NCBI GenBank assembly: GCA_963768085.1
Contig: CAVYGO010000003.1
Coordinates: 186,001 to 250,000, forward strand
Length of the DNA stretch: 64,000 bases
Reading direction: 5' to 3'
DNA from: Pukyongia sp963768085
Lineage (GTDB): Bacteria > Bacteroidota > Bacteroidia > Flavobacteriales > Flavobacteriaceae
The position numbers and the translations under genes are program-made. Below, in pieces: positions 19,065 through 27,124 of this stretch; position 1 is the stretch's first letter; each line of letters opens with the position of its first letter. The notes under the pieces were generated by a model that ran no database searches, was not told the origin of the DNA, and saw nothing but the letters and a program-made list of their open reading frames with translations.

Positions 19065-20084
19065 ATGGATCATCGGTTTCTATATACTTCGCTTTGCCGA
19101 ATCGCCGACCTGGTCGATAAGCCATTCGATATAGAAAAGCTACCGAAAGAGCAATGGGCTACAGGAGATTATGTGGCTGTTAAGATCATGGATGCGGGAG
19201 GTATTAATCTGCAAATTGAACTTCCGTCCGGAAGAATGCGCGGGATTATCGGAGGTGATCTGCTCATAGGAGCTTTGGGGGAGCGATTTGCTACACTGGA
19301 AGCGACCGGAACGTGGAGAGAAGTGGGAGACGATCTCATAATGCATGTACTGACTGCTGCCGGATTATTAGGTAAATGCACTTCCAAATCGGTTTTCCTG
19401 CCTCAAATGATGGAAGTAGAATATAAGGGGCACATTCATCGGGAATCGAAAAAGATCCGCATGGAGGACTTTGTAGAATACGTTCCGGATTTACCTTACG
19501 AAACCCCTACGATCTTATTTGTTGGAACATCGATGTCTGCAGGGAAAACAACCTCCGCCAGGATCGTAACACATCTTTTGAAGCTTGCCGGACTAAAAGT
19601 CGTAGGGGCGAAATTAACAGGTGCCGGACGGTATAAGGATATCCTCTCCATCAAAGATGTAGGCGCAGACGCAGTGTACGATTTTGTAAATGTTGGGTTA
19701 CCATCCTCGATATTTCCACGCGAAGCATTCAGAAAGAAAATAAAACAGATCACCAACAGAATGGCAAGCGAGCAGGCGGATATCGCGGTCGTTGAAATTG
19801 GTGCTTCACCCCTGGAACCTTATAATGGAGACCTGGCAATACAAGCTATAAGAGACCAAATAAAGTGCGTTATCCTGAGCGCGTCCGATCCATATGCGGT
19901 TTACGGACTAATGAAAGCATTCGATATTATACCTGATATAGTAACCGGTAAATCTACTAATACACTTGCCGGGCAAGCGATGGTAGAGAAGCTCTGCGGA
20001 GTGCCGGCTATTAATATGATCGATCCCGAAAGAATGACGGATATAAAAAAGATACTCTCGAAAACCACAGGATTTAAAATCTAA
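19065..20084 (+). CDS. P-loop NTPase of unknown function, DUF1611-like
   Basis: A 339-residue protein. The first 140 residues have no recognised motif. Then PTILFVGTSMSAGKTTSARI forms a Walker A loop near residue 155, and a TGAGRYKDI segment, DAVYDFVNVGLPS and VVEIGASPLEP follow. The order resembles the ATPase half of DUF1611 proteins (one branch, DgcN, has a role in D-glutamate metabolism). I call this a distant relative only. It is tightly linked to the M20 peptidase and lies 7 bases before the outer membrane protein gene, so it is part of the same operon. Confidence 0.55.
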   Translation: MDHRFLYTSLCRIADLVDKPFDIEKLPKEQWATGDYVAVKIMDAGGINLQIELPSGRMRGIIGGDLLIGALGERFATLEATGTWREVGDDLIMHVLTAAGLLGKCTSKSVFLPQMMEVEYKGHIHRESKKIRMEDFVEYVPDLPYETPTILFVGTSMSAGKTTSARIVTHLLKLAGLKVVGAKLTGAGRYKDILSIKDVGADAVYDFVNVGLPSSIFPREAFRKKIKQITNRMASEQADIAVVEIGASPLEPYNGDLAIQAIRDQIKCVILSASDPYAVYGLMKAFDIIPDIVTGKSTNTLAGQAMVEKLCGVPAINMIDPERMTDIKKILSKTTGFKI

Positions 20085-20090
20085 TAAATA

Positions 20091-20678
20091 ATGAAAACAC
20101 CTCTTGTTAAGGTATTGATATTGATTACAGTATTTTTTGTGATGACAATTTCAATGAATGCACAGGGAAGATGGTCTGCCGAATTTAGACCCGGATTTAA
20201 TATTCCTGTCAATGATCTCGGCGAAGAGAATCTTGGTCTGGGTTTTGGATTTGAAGCCAAAGTCGCTTATAAAATGATGCCCCATTTAAAGGTTTACGGA
20301 GGATGGGGCTGGAACGCTTTTGAAACCGATACTCAGGATGTAAATAAAATGGTCGATCTGGACGAAACCAGTTTCACCTTTGGATTTGATCTAAGACTCC
20401 CTGTGACAAATCCTCCGGTTACCTATTTTGTCTATGGCGGTGGCGTCCTGGGCCAGATAAAAATAGAAGACACTCAAAATACTTTTAATGAAAGCTCAGA
20501 TTATGGGTTGGGTTGGCAGCTTGGTGGGGGTGTGGAATTTGCTTTGAACGATTCCTGGAGTTTAAAACCCGATGTACGATATCGGTCTCTTTCAAGGGAA
20601 ATACAGATCAATAATACTATGCTGGATGTAGATCTGCAATATTTTGCTATTGGCATTGGTATCTGCGGAAGTTTTTAA
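20091..20678 (+). CDS. Outer membrane beta-barrel protein
   Basis: A 195-residue protein with a signal peptide (MKTPLVKVLILITVFFVMTI) ending near NAQG, followed by alternating strands (AEFRPGFNIPVND, VAYKMMPHLKVYGGWGW, ALNDSWSLKPDVRYRSL) and a C-terminal Phe, as expected for an eight-stranded barrel of the OmpA/OmpX-like size class. It would sit in the outer membrane. It follows the P-loop gene closely, so is probably cotranscribed. No specific function can be given. Confidence 0.75.
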   Translation: MKTPLVKVLILITVFFVMTISMNAQGRWSAEFRPGFNIPVNDLGEENLGLGFGFEAKVAYKMMPHLKVYGGWGWNAFETDTQDVNKMVDLDETSFTFGFDLRLPVTNPPVTYFVYGGGVLGQIKIEDTQNTFNESSDYGLGWQLGGGVEFALNDSWSLKPDVRYRSLSREIQINNTMLDVDLQYFAIGIGICGSF

Positions 20679-20720
20679 TTGAATTGATTTTTTTATGTCA
20701 AAACTAACAAGGTATTTATT

Positions 20721-21410
20721 ATGAACAATGAAATGCATTACCTGGGCCGAAGTGGTTGGTTGCGTGCTGCGATTTTGGGCGCCAACGACGGTATCTTGTC
20801 CACTGCCAGTATCATTATTGGGGTGGCAGCAGCCAGTGCACTGCGCGAACCTGTAATCCTCGCCGGTGTGGCCGGGCTGGTGGCCGGGGCACTATCTATG
20901 GCCGCCGGGGAATATGTCTCGGTTAGCTCACAATCCGATATCGAACAGGGCGATCTCGAGCGCGAGCGAAAAGAACTGAAGGAAACGCCTGAGGAGGAAT
21001 TGGAAGAACTTACCCAGATCTACGTAGGCAGAGGGCTGGACTACAAACTGGCCAAACAAGTGGCGGTAGAACTTACCGATCACAATGCGCTGGAAGCACA
21101 TGCGCGAGACGAACTTGGAATGCACGAAATAACCCAGGCAAAGCCCTTACAGGCCGCTTTCTCATCCGGAGCTGCATTTGTTGCGGGAGCATTTCTTCCT
21201 GTGCTGGTAGCGCTCATCGCGCCCATGGACTTTATGGAATACATTCAATATGTCTGCGCCCTGGTATTTCTCATCACTTTGGGTATCACAGCCGCTAAAG
21301 CCGGAGGTTCCAATGTTAAGAAAGCCGTCTGGCGAATTGCCTTCTGGGGAACTGTTGCCATGGGTGTAACAGCGTTTATTGGTTATCTGTTCGGGATAAG
21401 CGGGATATGA
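20721..21410 (+). CDS. VIT1/CCC1 family iron/manganese transporter
   Basis: A 229-residue inner-membrane protein. LGANDGILSTASIIIGVAA is the first-helix signature of the family and AAGEYVSVSSQ follows in helix 2. A cytosolic helical insert from about residue 70 to 140 is rich in Glu (ERERKELKETPEEELEE), as in metal-binding domains of these transporters. Three more membrane helices follow. Members move Fe2+ or Mn2+ out of the cytosol. It is preceded by a 42-base gap after the barrel protein. Confidence 0.88.
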   Translation: MNNEMHYLGRSGWLRAAILGANDGILSTASIIIGVAAASALREPVILAGVAGLVAGALSMAAGEYVSVSSQSDIEQGDLERERKELKETPEEELEELTQIYVGRGLDYKLAKQVAVELTDHNALEAHARDELGMHEITQAKPLQAAFSSGAAFVAGAFLPVLVALIAPMDFMEYIQYVCALVFLITLGITAAKAGGSNVKKAVWRIAFWGTVAMGVTAFIGYLFGISGI

Positions 21411-21591
21411 CCATTAAAACATCCGATTTTTCGAGCGCTCTCTGACTCGTGCCGTAGGAGGGAATTATCCCAAAGTTCACTTTTGGACACAATGTGTGGT
21501 AAAAAGCGCTCCAGGTTACGCAGCCGCCATTTACCTCTGGTAAAATTATTTAATTATATTTAGAACCGCTAACCAAACCTTTCAATAGTAG

Positions 21592-22998
21592 ATGCTCACC
21601 GGTTTTATTCTGGGCTACCTTACCCTGACACTTGTTATAGGATTTTGGGTGTCCAGACGAATAAAGACCTCTGCCGATTTCACACTGGCAGGCCGTGGAC
21701 TAGGAACCTTCCTTGTTGGCTTTACACTTTTCGCTACTTGGTTCGGATCAAGTTCGATCATGGGCAATCCCGGATATTTTGCCGAGAATGGCTTTTCTTC
21801 CTTCGTAACACTAACCCTCACAAGTTTTATAAGTCTGGTGATCGTAGGCAGTTTTTATGCCAAGAAGTTGTACGAAATGAACATCGTTACCATCGGTGAT
21901 TTTTTCCGGATCCGTTTCAGCAGGCGGATGGATACGGTGGTGTCTGTCATCATGGTATTTTCCTACCCACACTGGATCGCGGCACAATTTGTGGCCCTGG
22001 GGTATTTGTTCCAGTCGATCATGGGTATTCCCATCGAGTACGGTATCATGCTCGGGGCGGGAATCGTGATTATCTATACCTACGTTGGGGGGATGTGGGC
22101 GGTATCCTATACCGATATGCTGCAGGGGATTATTATCCTGATCGGCCTCTTCATTCTCCTGTTTACCATGGTAGATCAAACCGGAGGGATCGCACCTCTT
22201 TTTGAGAACAAACCCGATTCGTTTTTCTCACCCTTTCCAAAGAATGACTGGGAAAGCTGGAATACCTATCTGGCTGCTCTTGCTGCCTTTACCATTGGGG
22301 CAATTCCGGTTCAGGAGATCTACCAGCGGGTCTTTTCGGCCAAATCGACGCGTTCGGCCGTACAGGGTATTTTCTTTGCGGGTTTTTTATTGCTGTTGGT
22401 GCCGGTCATTCCACTCTTACTTGGCCTGGGAGCAGATTACCTGTACCCGGAACTGCTTGCAAAAGGGCAAGGTGAAAACCTGATTCCTTATATGGTTAGC
22501 CAGATCTCCAGTATGCCTGTACAGATCCTTTTTTACGGCGCGCTGATCTCGGCCATATTAAGTACGTCAAGTGGGGCCATGCTGGCTCCGGCCACAGTGA
22601 TAGGCGAAAACTTAATCCGTCCTTATTTTTCTACGTTAACCGATGCACGGTTGTTGTTATGGACGCGATTGAGCGTCGTATTAGTGGCCGTGGTTTCATG
22701 TTATTTTGCTATGAGTGATGCCGATATTGTGAGCCTGGTAATCGCTTCTCTGAGCCTGATCATGGTCTGTGTTTTTGCTCCCCTGACCTTTGGGCTTTTT
22801 TGGAAAAGGGCGTCTCTCACTGGTGCTTGGGCCGCCATTATTGTGGGAGGTCTGAGTTGGTTTATCTGTTACCTCCTGGACACACCCATCGACCCTACAT
22901 TGATCGGCACACCCGTAAGTTGTTTGGCCATGATTGCGGGGAGTCTTCTGAAGCCAGATTCACCTGACGAATCCAATAGGGAAAAGGTCGTAAAATAG
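21592..22998 (+). CDS. Sodium/solute symporter family transporter
   Basis: A 468-residue protein with about 13 membrane segments. The start fits: LTGFILGYLTLTLVIGFWVS is helix 1, and SADFTLAGRGLG, ATWFGSSSIMGNPGYFAENG and VGGMWAVSYTDMLQGIIIL are SSS-family blocks with the sodium-site region. Substrate (for example proline, pantothenate or sugar) cannot be told from sequence. It is monocistronic; the 181-base gap before it holds no gene I can support. Confidence 0.85.
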   Translation: MLTGFILGYLTLTLVIGFWVSRRIKTSADFTLAGRGLGTFLVGFTLFATWFGSSSIMGNPGYFAENGFSSFVTLTLTSFISLVIVGSFYAKKLYEMNIVTIGDFFRIRFSRRMDTVVSVIMVFSYPHWIAAQFVALGYLFQSIMGIPIEYGIMLGAGIVIIYTYVGGMWAVSYTDMLQGIIILIGLFILLFTMVDQTGGIAPLFENKPDSFFSPFPKNDWESWNTYLAALAAFTIGAIPVQEIYQRVFSAKSTRSAVQGIFFAGFLLLLVPVIPLLLGLGADYLYPELLAKGQGENLIPYMVSQISSMPVQILFYGALISAILSTSSGAMLAPATVIGENLIRPYFSTLTDARLLLWTRLSVVLVAVVSCYFAMSDADIVSLVIASLSLIMVCVFAPLTFGLFWKRASLTGAWAAIIVGGLSWFICYLLDTPIDPTLIGTPVSCLAMIAGSLLKPDSPDESNREKVVK

Positions 22999-23109
22999 TT
23001 CATTACAATTACTTCCAGGAGGGATTGATCTTATAACATGAGCAAGAATAACAGTATCAGGCTAATGCCAAAGAAGGAAATAAGCCTCGTAATTCGAGTT
23101 TTTTAGAAT

Positions 23110-23502
23110 CTAATTTTCAGAATTTCCCTCGCCTAATGGCTCATTACCACTCATTATTCTCCAGGTATCAACATTGGTAAATGGTGCGCCTGTTTCAATC
23201 TCTTGCCAAACAAAATTTAATGGCTTTTCATATCTCAATGCATCATAGGTATCTCTATAATCGGAAAAGTTATTGCCATAAATACTCAAATAAGTGTCGG
23301 TTTTTTTAGTTCCTAAGCTTCCACTCGCATCGGAATCATCAAAGAAAAGTAAATCACATTTTCTTACATTTGATCCACCTGGTTCTAAGTTTAGTGTAAT
23401 TTTCCTTCTCCATGATTCATTAAATTCTCCTGTTGCAGCTGGAGCGTTGCGGTTGATTGTAATTGAATACGATTTAATCGCTGCAAAATATCTGTTGGCC
23501 AT
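23110..23502 (-). CDS. Uncharacterised 130-residue protein
   Basis: A start at ATG 23502 (ANRYFAAIKSYSITINRN) is preferred over an upstream ATG in AT-rich DNA. The protein is soluble, without signal peptide or membrane segment, with short beta-prone blocks (RKITLNLEP, RKCDLLFFDDSD, TDTYLSIYGNNFSDY) and an acidic C-terminus. I do not recognise it. It lies in an AT-rich stretch (22.9-24.3 kb) that also holds a damaged small gene, so it may be accessory DNA. Confidence 0.5.
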   Translation of the reverse strand: MANRYFAAIKSYSITINRNAPAATGEFNESWRRKITLNLEPGGSNVRKCDLLFFDDSDASGSLGTKKTDTYLSIYGNNFSDYRDTYDALRYEKPLNFVWQEIETGAPFTNVDTWRIMSGNEPLGEGNSEN

Positions 23503-23796
23503 AGAAGTGAAATTTAAATATATTTCAATATACAAAGAAAGATTAAATGCCAATCGAAAGTAATTTTCTTAAAACCTATTCATTTTTATTTTCTTCTTTG
23601 TGTTTTTCACATACATATAGTAAACTATCTCACATTCTTGGTGAAAAATATAATTGATCTCATATTCATGCTGTTTCATACAGATGAAGTAATAGCTATG
23701 TTTTAATTACACAATTAAACAATGTTTACAAGAGAAAACAGCAGCCAAACAGGGAAAGGATAAGGGATGTTTTTACAATGATTATGGTGAGTCACT

Positions 23797-24126
23797 TTAT
23801 CCACAAATATACGCTCCATTATTCCCAGCGTCTTCTGCATCGCTAGCTTCATCCATCGCCTCTTTAGCAGCATTCATCGCTTTTCTTGCGTAAGATTGAG
23901 CATCATTTACGTTGTCCGCTCTGTATGCCCTTCTCGCATAGTCATATGCCTCTTCTGCATACTCCGTTGCATCATCTGCATTATCGGATGGCTCACGGTC
24001 CATACTCCAGTAGAGTGTGGTTACGGTGACATATGCAGGCATGGTATTCTCCTGGGCAGTCAACGGAACGGACATTAACAGAATTAGACAAAGGGCAACA
24101 ATCGATCATAGAAAACTAGTTTTCAT
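23797..24126 (-). pseudogene. Small exported Ala/Asp-rich protein with in-frame TGA in its signal peptide
   Basis: Reading from ATG at 24126 gives MKTSFL, then TGA at 24106-24108, then SIVALCLILL and MSVPLTAQ in the same frame; together these make one normal signal peptide with a nonsense codon at position 7 (TGG to TGA is a plausible origin). The mature part is about 84 residues, mostly Ala, Asp and Tyr helices (EYAEEAYDYARRAYRA, ARKAMNAAKEAMDEA), ending in a Cys-Gly tail. A second start at ATG 24075 would lose most of the signal peptide. Function unknown. Confidence 0.65.
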
Positions 24127-24444
24127 AATTGTTTATTTTTGGTTAGATAAATACTTATACATGATTTAAATTGGTGATAATGCTACATAAAAACAAAGTC
24201 CAAACTTGGGAGTTTAGATCGTGGAGAAATGGGAAGTAATTTTGAAGATAGGAAAATTCATTAACAAATCTGATTTTTGATATTTTATTATAAATAGAAA
24301 TTGAAAGACACATAAACCGTCATTTCGTTTGAAGGATGATTTTACAGTGCGGCTGAAGGGGGAGGTTACGAAAAAAGACCCAGTGGGTCTTTTGAAGTAA
24401 ACTGCCAGATGATGCGGCTGCGGTTCGACTGCCTGAAGCAAATG

Positions 24445-24475
24445 AAAAAACCCTCCTTTTTCAAGGAGGGTTTTT
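24445..24475. terminator. Bidirectional intrinsic terminator (repeat copy 1)
   Basis: A-tract, CCCTCCTT stem, short loop, AAGGAGGG stem and T-tract; it can act in both directions. Confidence 0.8.
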
Positions 24476-24600
24476 GAGGCGACGCACTGAGTTTGTCGAA
24501 GTGTGCGGCTGAAGGGGGAGGTTGCGGAAAAAGACCCAGTGGGTCTTTTGAAGTAAACTGCCAGATGATGCGGCTGCGGTTCGACTGCCTGAAGCAAACG

Positions 24601-24630
24601 AAAAAACCCTCCTTTTCGGGAGGGTTTTTT
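24601..24630. terminator. Bidirectional intrinsic terminator directly after tRNA-Leu
   Basis: AAAAAACCCTCC, loop TTTTC, GGGAGGGTTTTTT. On the minus strand it lies immediately after the tRNA 3' end and is its likely terminator. Confidence 0.85.
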
Positions 24631-24633
24631 AAG

Positions 24634-24715
24634 TGCGGCTGAAGGGAGTCGAACCCCCACGCCTTGCGGCACTAGATCCTAAGTCTAGCATGTCTACCAG
24701 TTCCATCACAGCCGC
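24634..24715 (-). tRNA. tRNA-Leu (anticodon UAG)
   Basis: An 82-base cloverleaf without encoded CCA. Acceptor arm GCGGCTG pairs with CAGCCGC followed by discriminator A. The anticodon stem CTAGA/TCTAG encloses loop CTTAGGA, giving anticodon TAG, so it reads CUA and related Leu codons. The long variable arm of about 13 bases (TGCCGCAAGGCGT) and the T loop TTCGACT are typical of leucine tRNA. Confidence 0.95.
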
Positions 24716-24736
24716 TGGTACCACTTTTGTGGGTGG

Positions 24737-24765
24737 CAAATATACACAAGATTTATAATTTACAA
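24737..24765 (-). promoter_or_regulatory. Promoter of tRNA-Leu
   Basis: On the minus strand TTG (24765-24763), an 18-base spacer and TATATTTG (24744-24737) match the Bacteroidota -33/-7 promoter (TTG-N19-TAnnTTTG). The -7 box ends 21 bases before the tRNA 5' end. Confidence 0.8.
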
Positions 24766-24826
24766 ATATCTTTTCTTTAAAAATTAATTCATTTCGTACC
24801 TTAGCGTTTCTTCAGAAAAAACACTT

Positions 24827-26215
24827 ATGAATAGCGCAAAATCATACATTCAGGAACACAAAGATCGATTCATAAATGAATTGATCGAATTACTTAAAAT
24901 ACCATCCATTAGTGCCGACTCAGCTTACGAAAAAGACGTGCATAAAATGGCTGAAGCGGTGAAAACCAGTCTTGAAAAAGCAGGCTGCGATCATGTGGAG
25001 GTTTGTGAAACTCCAGGCTATCCTATCGTCTATGGTGAAAAAATGGTAGATCCTGATCTGCCTACCATCCTGGTTTATGGTCACTACGATGTACAACCCC
25101 CGGATCCTTTGGATCTCTGGGACAGCCCGCCTTTCGAGCCGGTCATCAAAAAAACGGAACTCCATCCCGAAGGCGCGATATTCGCCAGGGGAAGTTCCGA
25201 CGACAAAGGCCAGATGTACATGCATGTAAAGGCAATGGAATATATGACCAGTACCAACCAACTTCCTTGCAATGTAAAGTTCATGATAGAAGGTGAAGAG
25301 GAAGTGGGTAGTGTTAGCCTGGGGTGGTTTGTAGAACGAAATCATGACAAGCTCGCCAACGACGTGATCCTTATTAGCGATACTGGAATGATTGCCCCTG
25401 ATATCCCTTCCATAACAACGGGGCTAAGAGGACTTAGCTATGTTGAGGTAAAAGTTACCGGTCCAAATCGTGATCTCCACAGCGGATTGTACGGTGGTGC
25501 GGTTGCGAATCCTATCAATATACTTACCAAAATGATCGCTTCACTGCATGATGAAAATAATCATATCACCATTCCCGGATTTTATGATGATGTTGAAGTA
25601 CTCACTTCAGAAGAAAGAGCCAAAATGGCCGAAGCACCATTTAATAAAGAAGCATATAAGAAAGCCCTGGATATTGAAGACATATATGGCGAGGCCGGAT
25701 ATACCACGAACGAACGGAATTCTATTCGTCCCACTTTGGATGTGAACGGAATTTGGGGTGGCTATACCGGTGAAGGTGCCAAGACCGTGATCGCGAGCCA
25801 GGCGTTTGCCAAGATAAGTATGCGTTTGGTCCCGAATCAGAATTGGGAAGAGATCACTGAATTATTCAAAAATCATTTTGAGAGTATCGCTCCTAAAGGG
25901 GTAAAAGTAAAAGTTAAACCGCATCATGGCGGACAAGCATACGTAACACCCATTGATAGCCAGGGTTATCAGGCTGCCTCCAAAGCCTATGAGAAGACTT
26001 TCGGAACGACACCGATCCCACAGCGCAGCGGAGGAAGTATTCCTATAGTCGCATTATTCGAAAAAGAACTAAAAAGTAAAACGATACTGATGGGATTTGG
26101 TTTGGATAGTGATGCTATTCATTCGCCCAACGAACATTTCGGAATAGGGAATTACCTCAAAGGGATTGAGACCATTCCTCAGTTCTATCACTATTATACG
26201 GAGATGTGCAAGTAA
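24827..26215 (+). CDS. M20 family dipeptidase (CNDP-like)
   Basis: A 462-residue enzyme with a two-zinc site: LVYGHYDVQPPDPLDLW (His and Asp), RGSSDDKGQMYMH (bridging Asp) and EGEEEVGSVSL (catalytic Glu pair), plus a lid domain with NRDLHSGLYGG and RSGGSIPIV near the C-terminus. These are marks of the CNDP/carnosinase branch of M20, which hydrolyses dipeptides in the cytoplasm. It has its own promoter region between it and the divergent tRNA-Leu gene. Length is normal for the family. Confidence 0.9.
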   Translation: MNSAKSYIQEHKDRFINELIELLKIPSISADSAYEKDVHKMAEAVKTSLEKAGCDHVEVCETPGYPIVYGEKMVDPDLPTILVYGHYDVQPPDPLDLWDSPPFEPVIKKTELHPEGAIFARGSSDDKGQMYMHVKAMEYMTSTNQLPCNVKFMIEGEEEVGSVSLGWFVERNHDKLANDVILISDTGMIAPDIPSITTGLRGLSYVEVKVTGPNRDLHSGLYGGAVANPINILTKMIASLHDENNHITIPGFYDDVEVLTSEERAKMAEAPFNKEAYKKALDIEDIYGEAGYTTNERNSIRPTLDVNGIWGGYTGEGAKTVIASQAFAKISMRLVPNQNWEEITELFKNHFESIAPKGVKVKVKPHHGGQAYVTPIDSQGYQAASKAYEKTFGTTPIPQRSGGSIPIVALFEKELKSKTILMGFGLDSDAIHSPNEHFGIGNYLKGIETIPQFYHYYTEMCK

Positions 26216-26369
26216 ATTTGGGGGTTCCCCTGAAGTATAGCTCTCGCTAACTTCAGGGTCGGGTTTTCCGCTGTATCATTTTGTCTGCAACCCTTCGACC
26301 CTTGAAGTCTTCGATAGGCTCAGGGCGACAAAATGGATGCCGCTGCAATCCCTAACCCAACCACCCCGT

Positions 26370-26410
26370 CTGTAGCAAAGCTACAGCCACCCCTCCTTCA
26401 AAAGGAGGGG
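26370..26410. terminator. Paired hairpins between convergent genes (terminator region)
   Basis: CTGTAGC/GCTACAG (26370-26386) followed by CCCCTCCTT/AAGGAGGGG (26390-26410) and a short T run toward the plus strand. The second hairpin type recurs between flavobacterial genes; the gap 26216-26369 before it carries only diverged intergenic repeat sequence (CTTCGATAGGCTCAGGG type). Confidence 0.75.
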
Positions 26411-26415
26411 AGCTT

Positions 26416-26994
26416 TTAAATTTTCTTTACATATTTGGTAATGATCACGATCTGCTGTCCGTCCACTTTTCCTTCGATGTATTCGGCATTTTCATGATCC
26501 AGTGATATTCGCCTTACTGCCGTGCCCTGCTTGGCTACCATACTACTGCCCTTTACTTTTAGGTCCTTTATTAATACCACACTATCTCCTGCCTGCAGGA
26601 CAACACCGTTACTGTCTCTGTGGACTAATTGGTCTGCTATATCTACGCCATCCCCTGCCGCCTGGGCCCAGGCCTGCATGTCTTCATCCAGGTACATCAT
26701 ATCGATAAGATCCTGGGGCCATCCTTCGCCTTTCAACCTTTGCAGTAAGCGCCAGGTCATTACCTGAACCACCGGAACCGTACTCCACATGCTGTCGTTC
26801 AAGCAACGCCAGTGATTAGGGTCCATAACTTCAGGATCACTTATTTGTTGTTCACAGGTAGCGCATACCAAAATATTGGCTTCTTCACCACTTTTTGGGG
26901 ATGAAGGAACTGCATAAACAGACAGATCTTCGGGATTGGAGCATAGTTCACATCGTGAATTGCTTCTTTGTTTTAGGGTACGCTCAAGGCTCAT
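26416..26994 (-). CDS. PhnA/YjdM domain protein
   Basis: A 192-residue protein starting at ATG 26994; an earlier in-frame ATG would run through the BlaI promoter and is rejected. An N-terminal zinc ribbon has SRCELCSNPEDL and LVCATCEQQ (two CxxC pairs), then a domain with HWRCLNDSMWSTVPVVQVM, and a C-terminal SH3-like barrel DSVVLIKDLKVKGSS ending KVDGQQIVIITKYVKK, the PhnA/YjdM alkylphosphonate-utilisation operon family pattern. Real function is unknown. It is divergent from the BlaI gene. Confidence 0.8.
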   Translation of the reverse strand: MSLERTLKQRSNSRCELCSNPEDLSVYAVPSSPKSGEEANILVCATCEQQISDPEVMDPNHWRCLNDSMWSTVPVVQVMTWRLLQRLKGEGWPQDLIDMMYLDEDMQAWAQAAGDGVDIADQLVHRDSNGVVLQAGDSVVLIKDLKVKGSSMVAKQGTAVRRISLDHENAEYIEGKVDGQQIVIITKYVKKI

Positions 26995-27065
26995 AGGATC
27001 CTGTTTTCGGCAAAGGTAACCGAATTGAAAAGATAGCCAAATCATAAATTTTTCAAAAAATTTAC

Positions 27066-27108
27066 TTCTACATTTGTAGAATTGAAAATATATTCTACAT
27101 TTGTAGAA
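27066..27108 (+). promoter_or_regulatory. BlaI operator pair overlapping the blaI-like promoter
   Basis: Two identical 16-bp dyads, TTCTACATTTGTAGAA, at 27066-27081 and 27093-27108 (start-to-start 27 bp). Arms TTCTACA/TGTAGAA are perfectly symmetric about TT, as in BlaI/MecI operators (TACA..TGTA core). The second dyad contains TACATTTG (27096-27103), a perfect -7 box, and the first contains TTG (27074-27076) exactly 19 bases before it, a perfect -33 element. Repressor binding at both dyads would therefore block RNA polymerase at both promoter elements. The 16 bases to the ATG at 27125 leave room for a short leader. Confidence 0.85.
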
Positions 27109-27124
27109 ACAAAATGTAATTCTA

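Larger units (their letters stand above)
24348..24630. repeat. Tandem repeat of tRNA-Leu tail plus terminator-like hairpins
   Basis: Two near-identical units (about 24348-24478 and 24504-24630) each start with the 13-base tail sequence of the tRNA-Leu gene (TGCGGCTGAAGGG), then carry a hairpin AAAAGACCC/GGGTCTTTT (24373-24393 and 24529-24549), a shared middle, and an AAAAACCCTCC/GGAGGGTTTTT hairpin. A flavobacterial-type sequence CACTGAGTTTGTCGAAGTG joins them. The real tRNA follows at 24634. The units look like decayed copies of the tRNA 3' end with its terminator. An open frame across them is not a gene. Confidence 0.8.

Noticed and set aside
21411..21591. Possible RNA gene or decayed gene in the gap before the symporter
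   Set aside because: No tRNA fold, known riboswitch motif or frame could be supported.
23038..23106. 22-codon frame with a purine-rich stretch upstream
   Set aside because: Too short, ends in its own weak hairpin and T-run, and Bacteroidota do not rely on such leaders; may be a terminator region.
24106..24108. TGA as selenocysteine codon
   Set aside because: It sits in a signal peptide; no selenoprotein family and no structure near it was seen.
24214..24672. Open frame of about 150 codons across the tRNA-Leu repeats
   Set aside because: It translates the tandem repeats and the tRNA itself, repeats its own protein sequence and has no homologue-like motifs.
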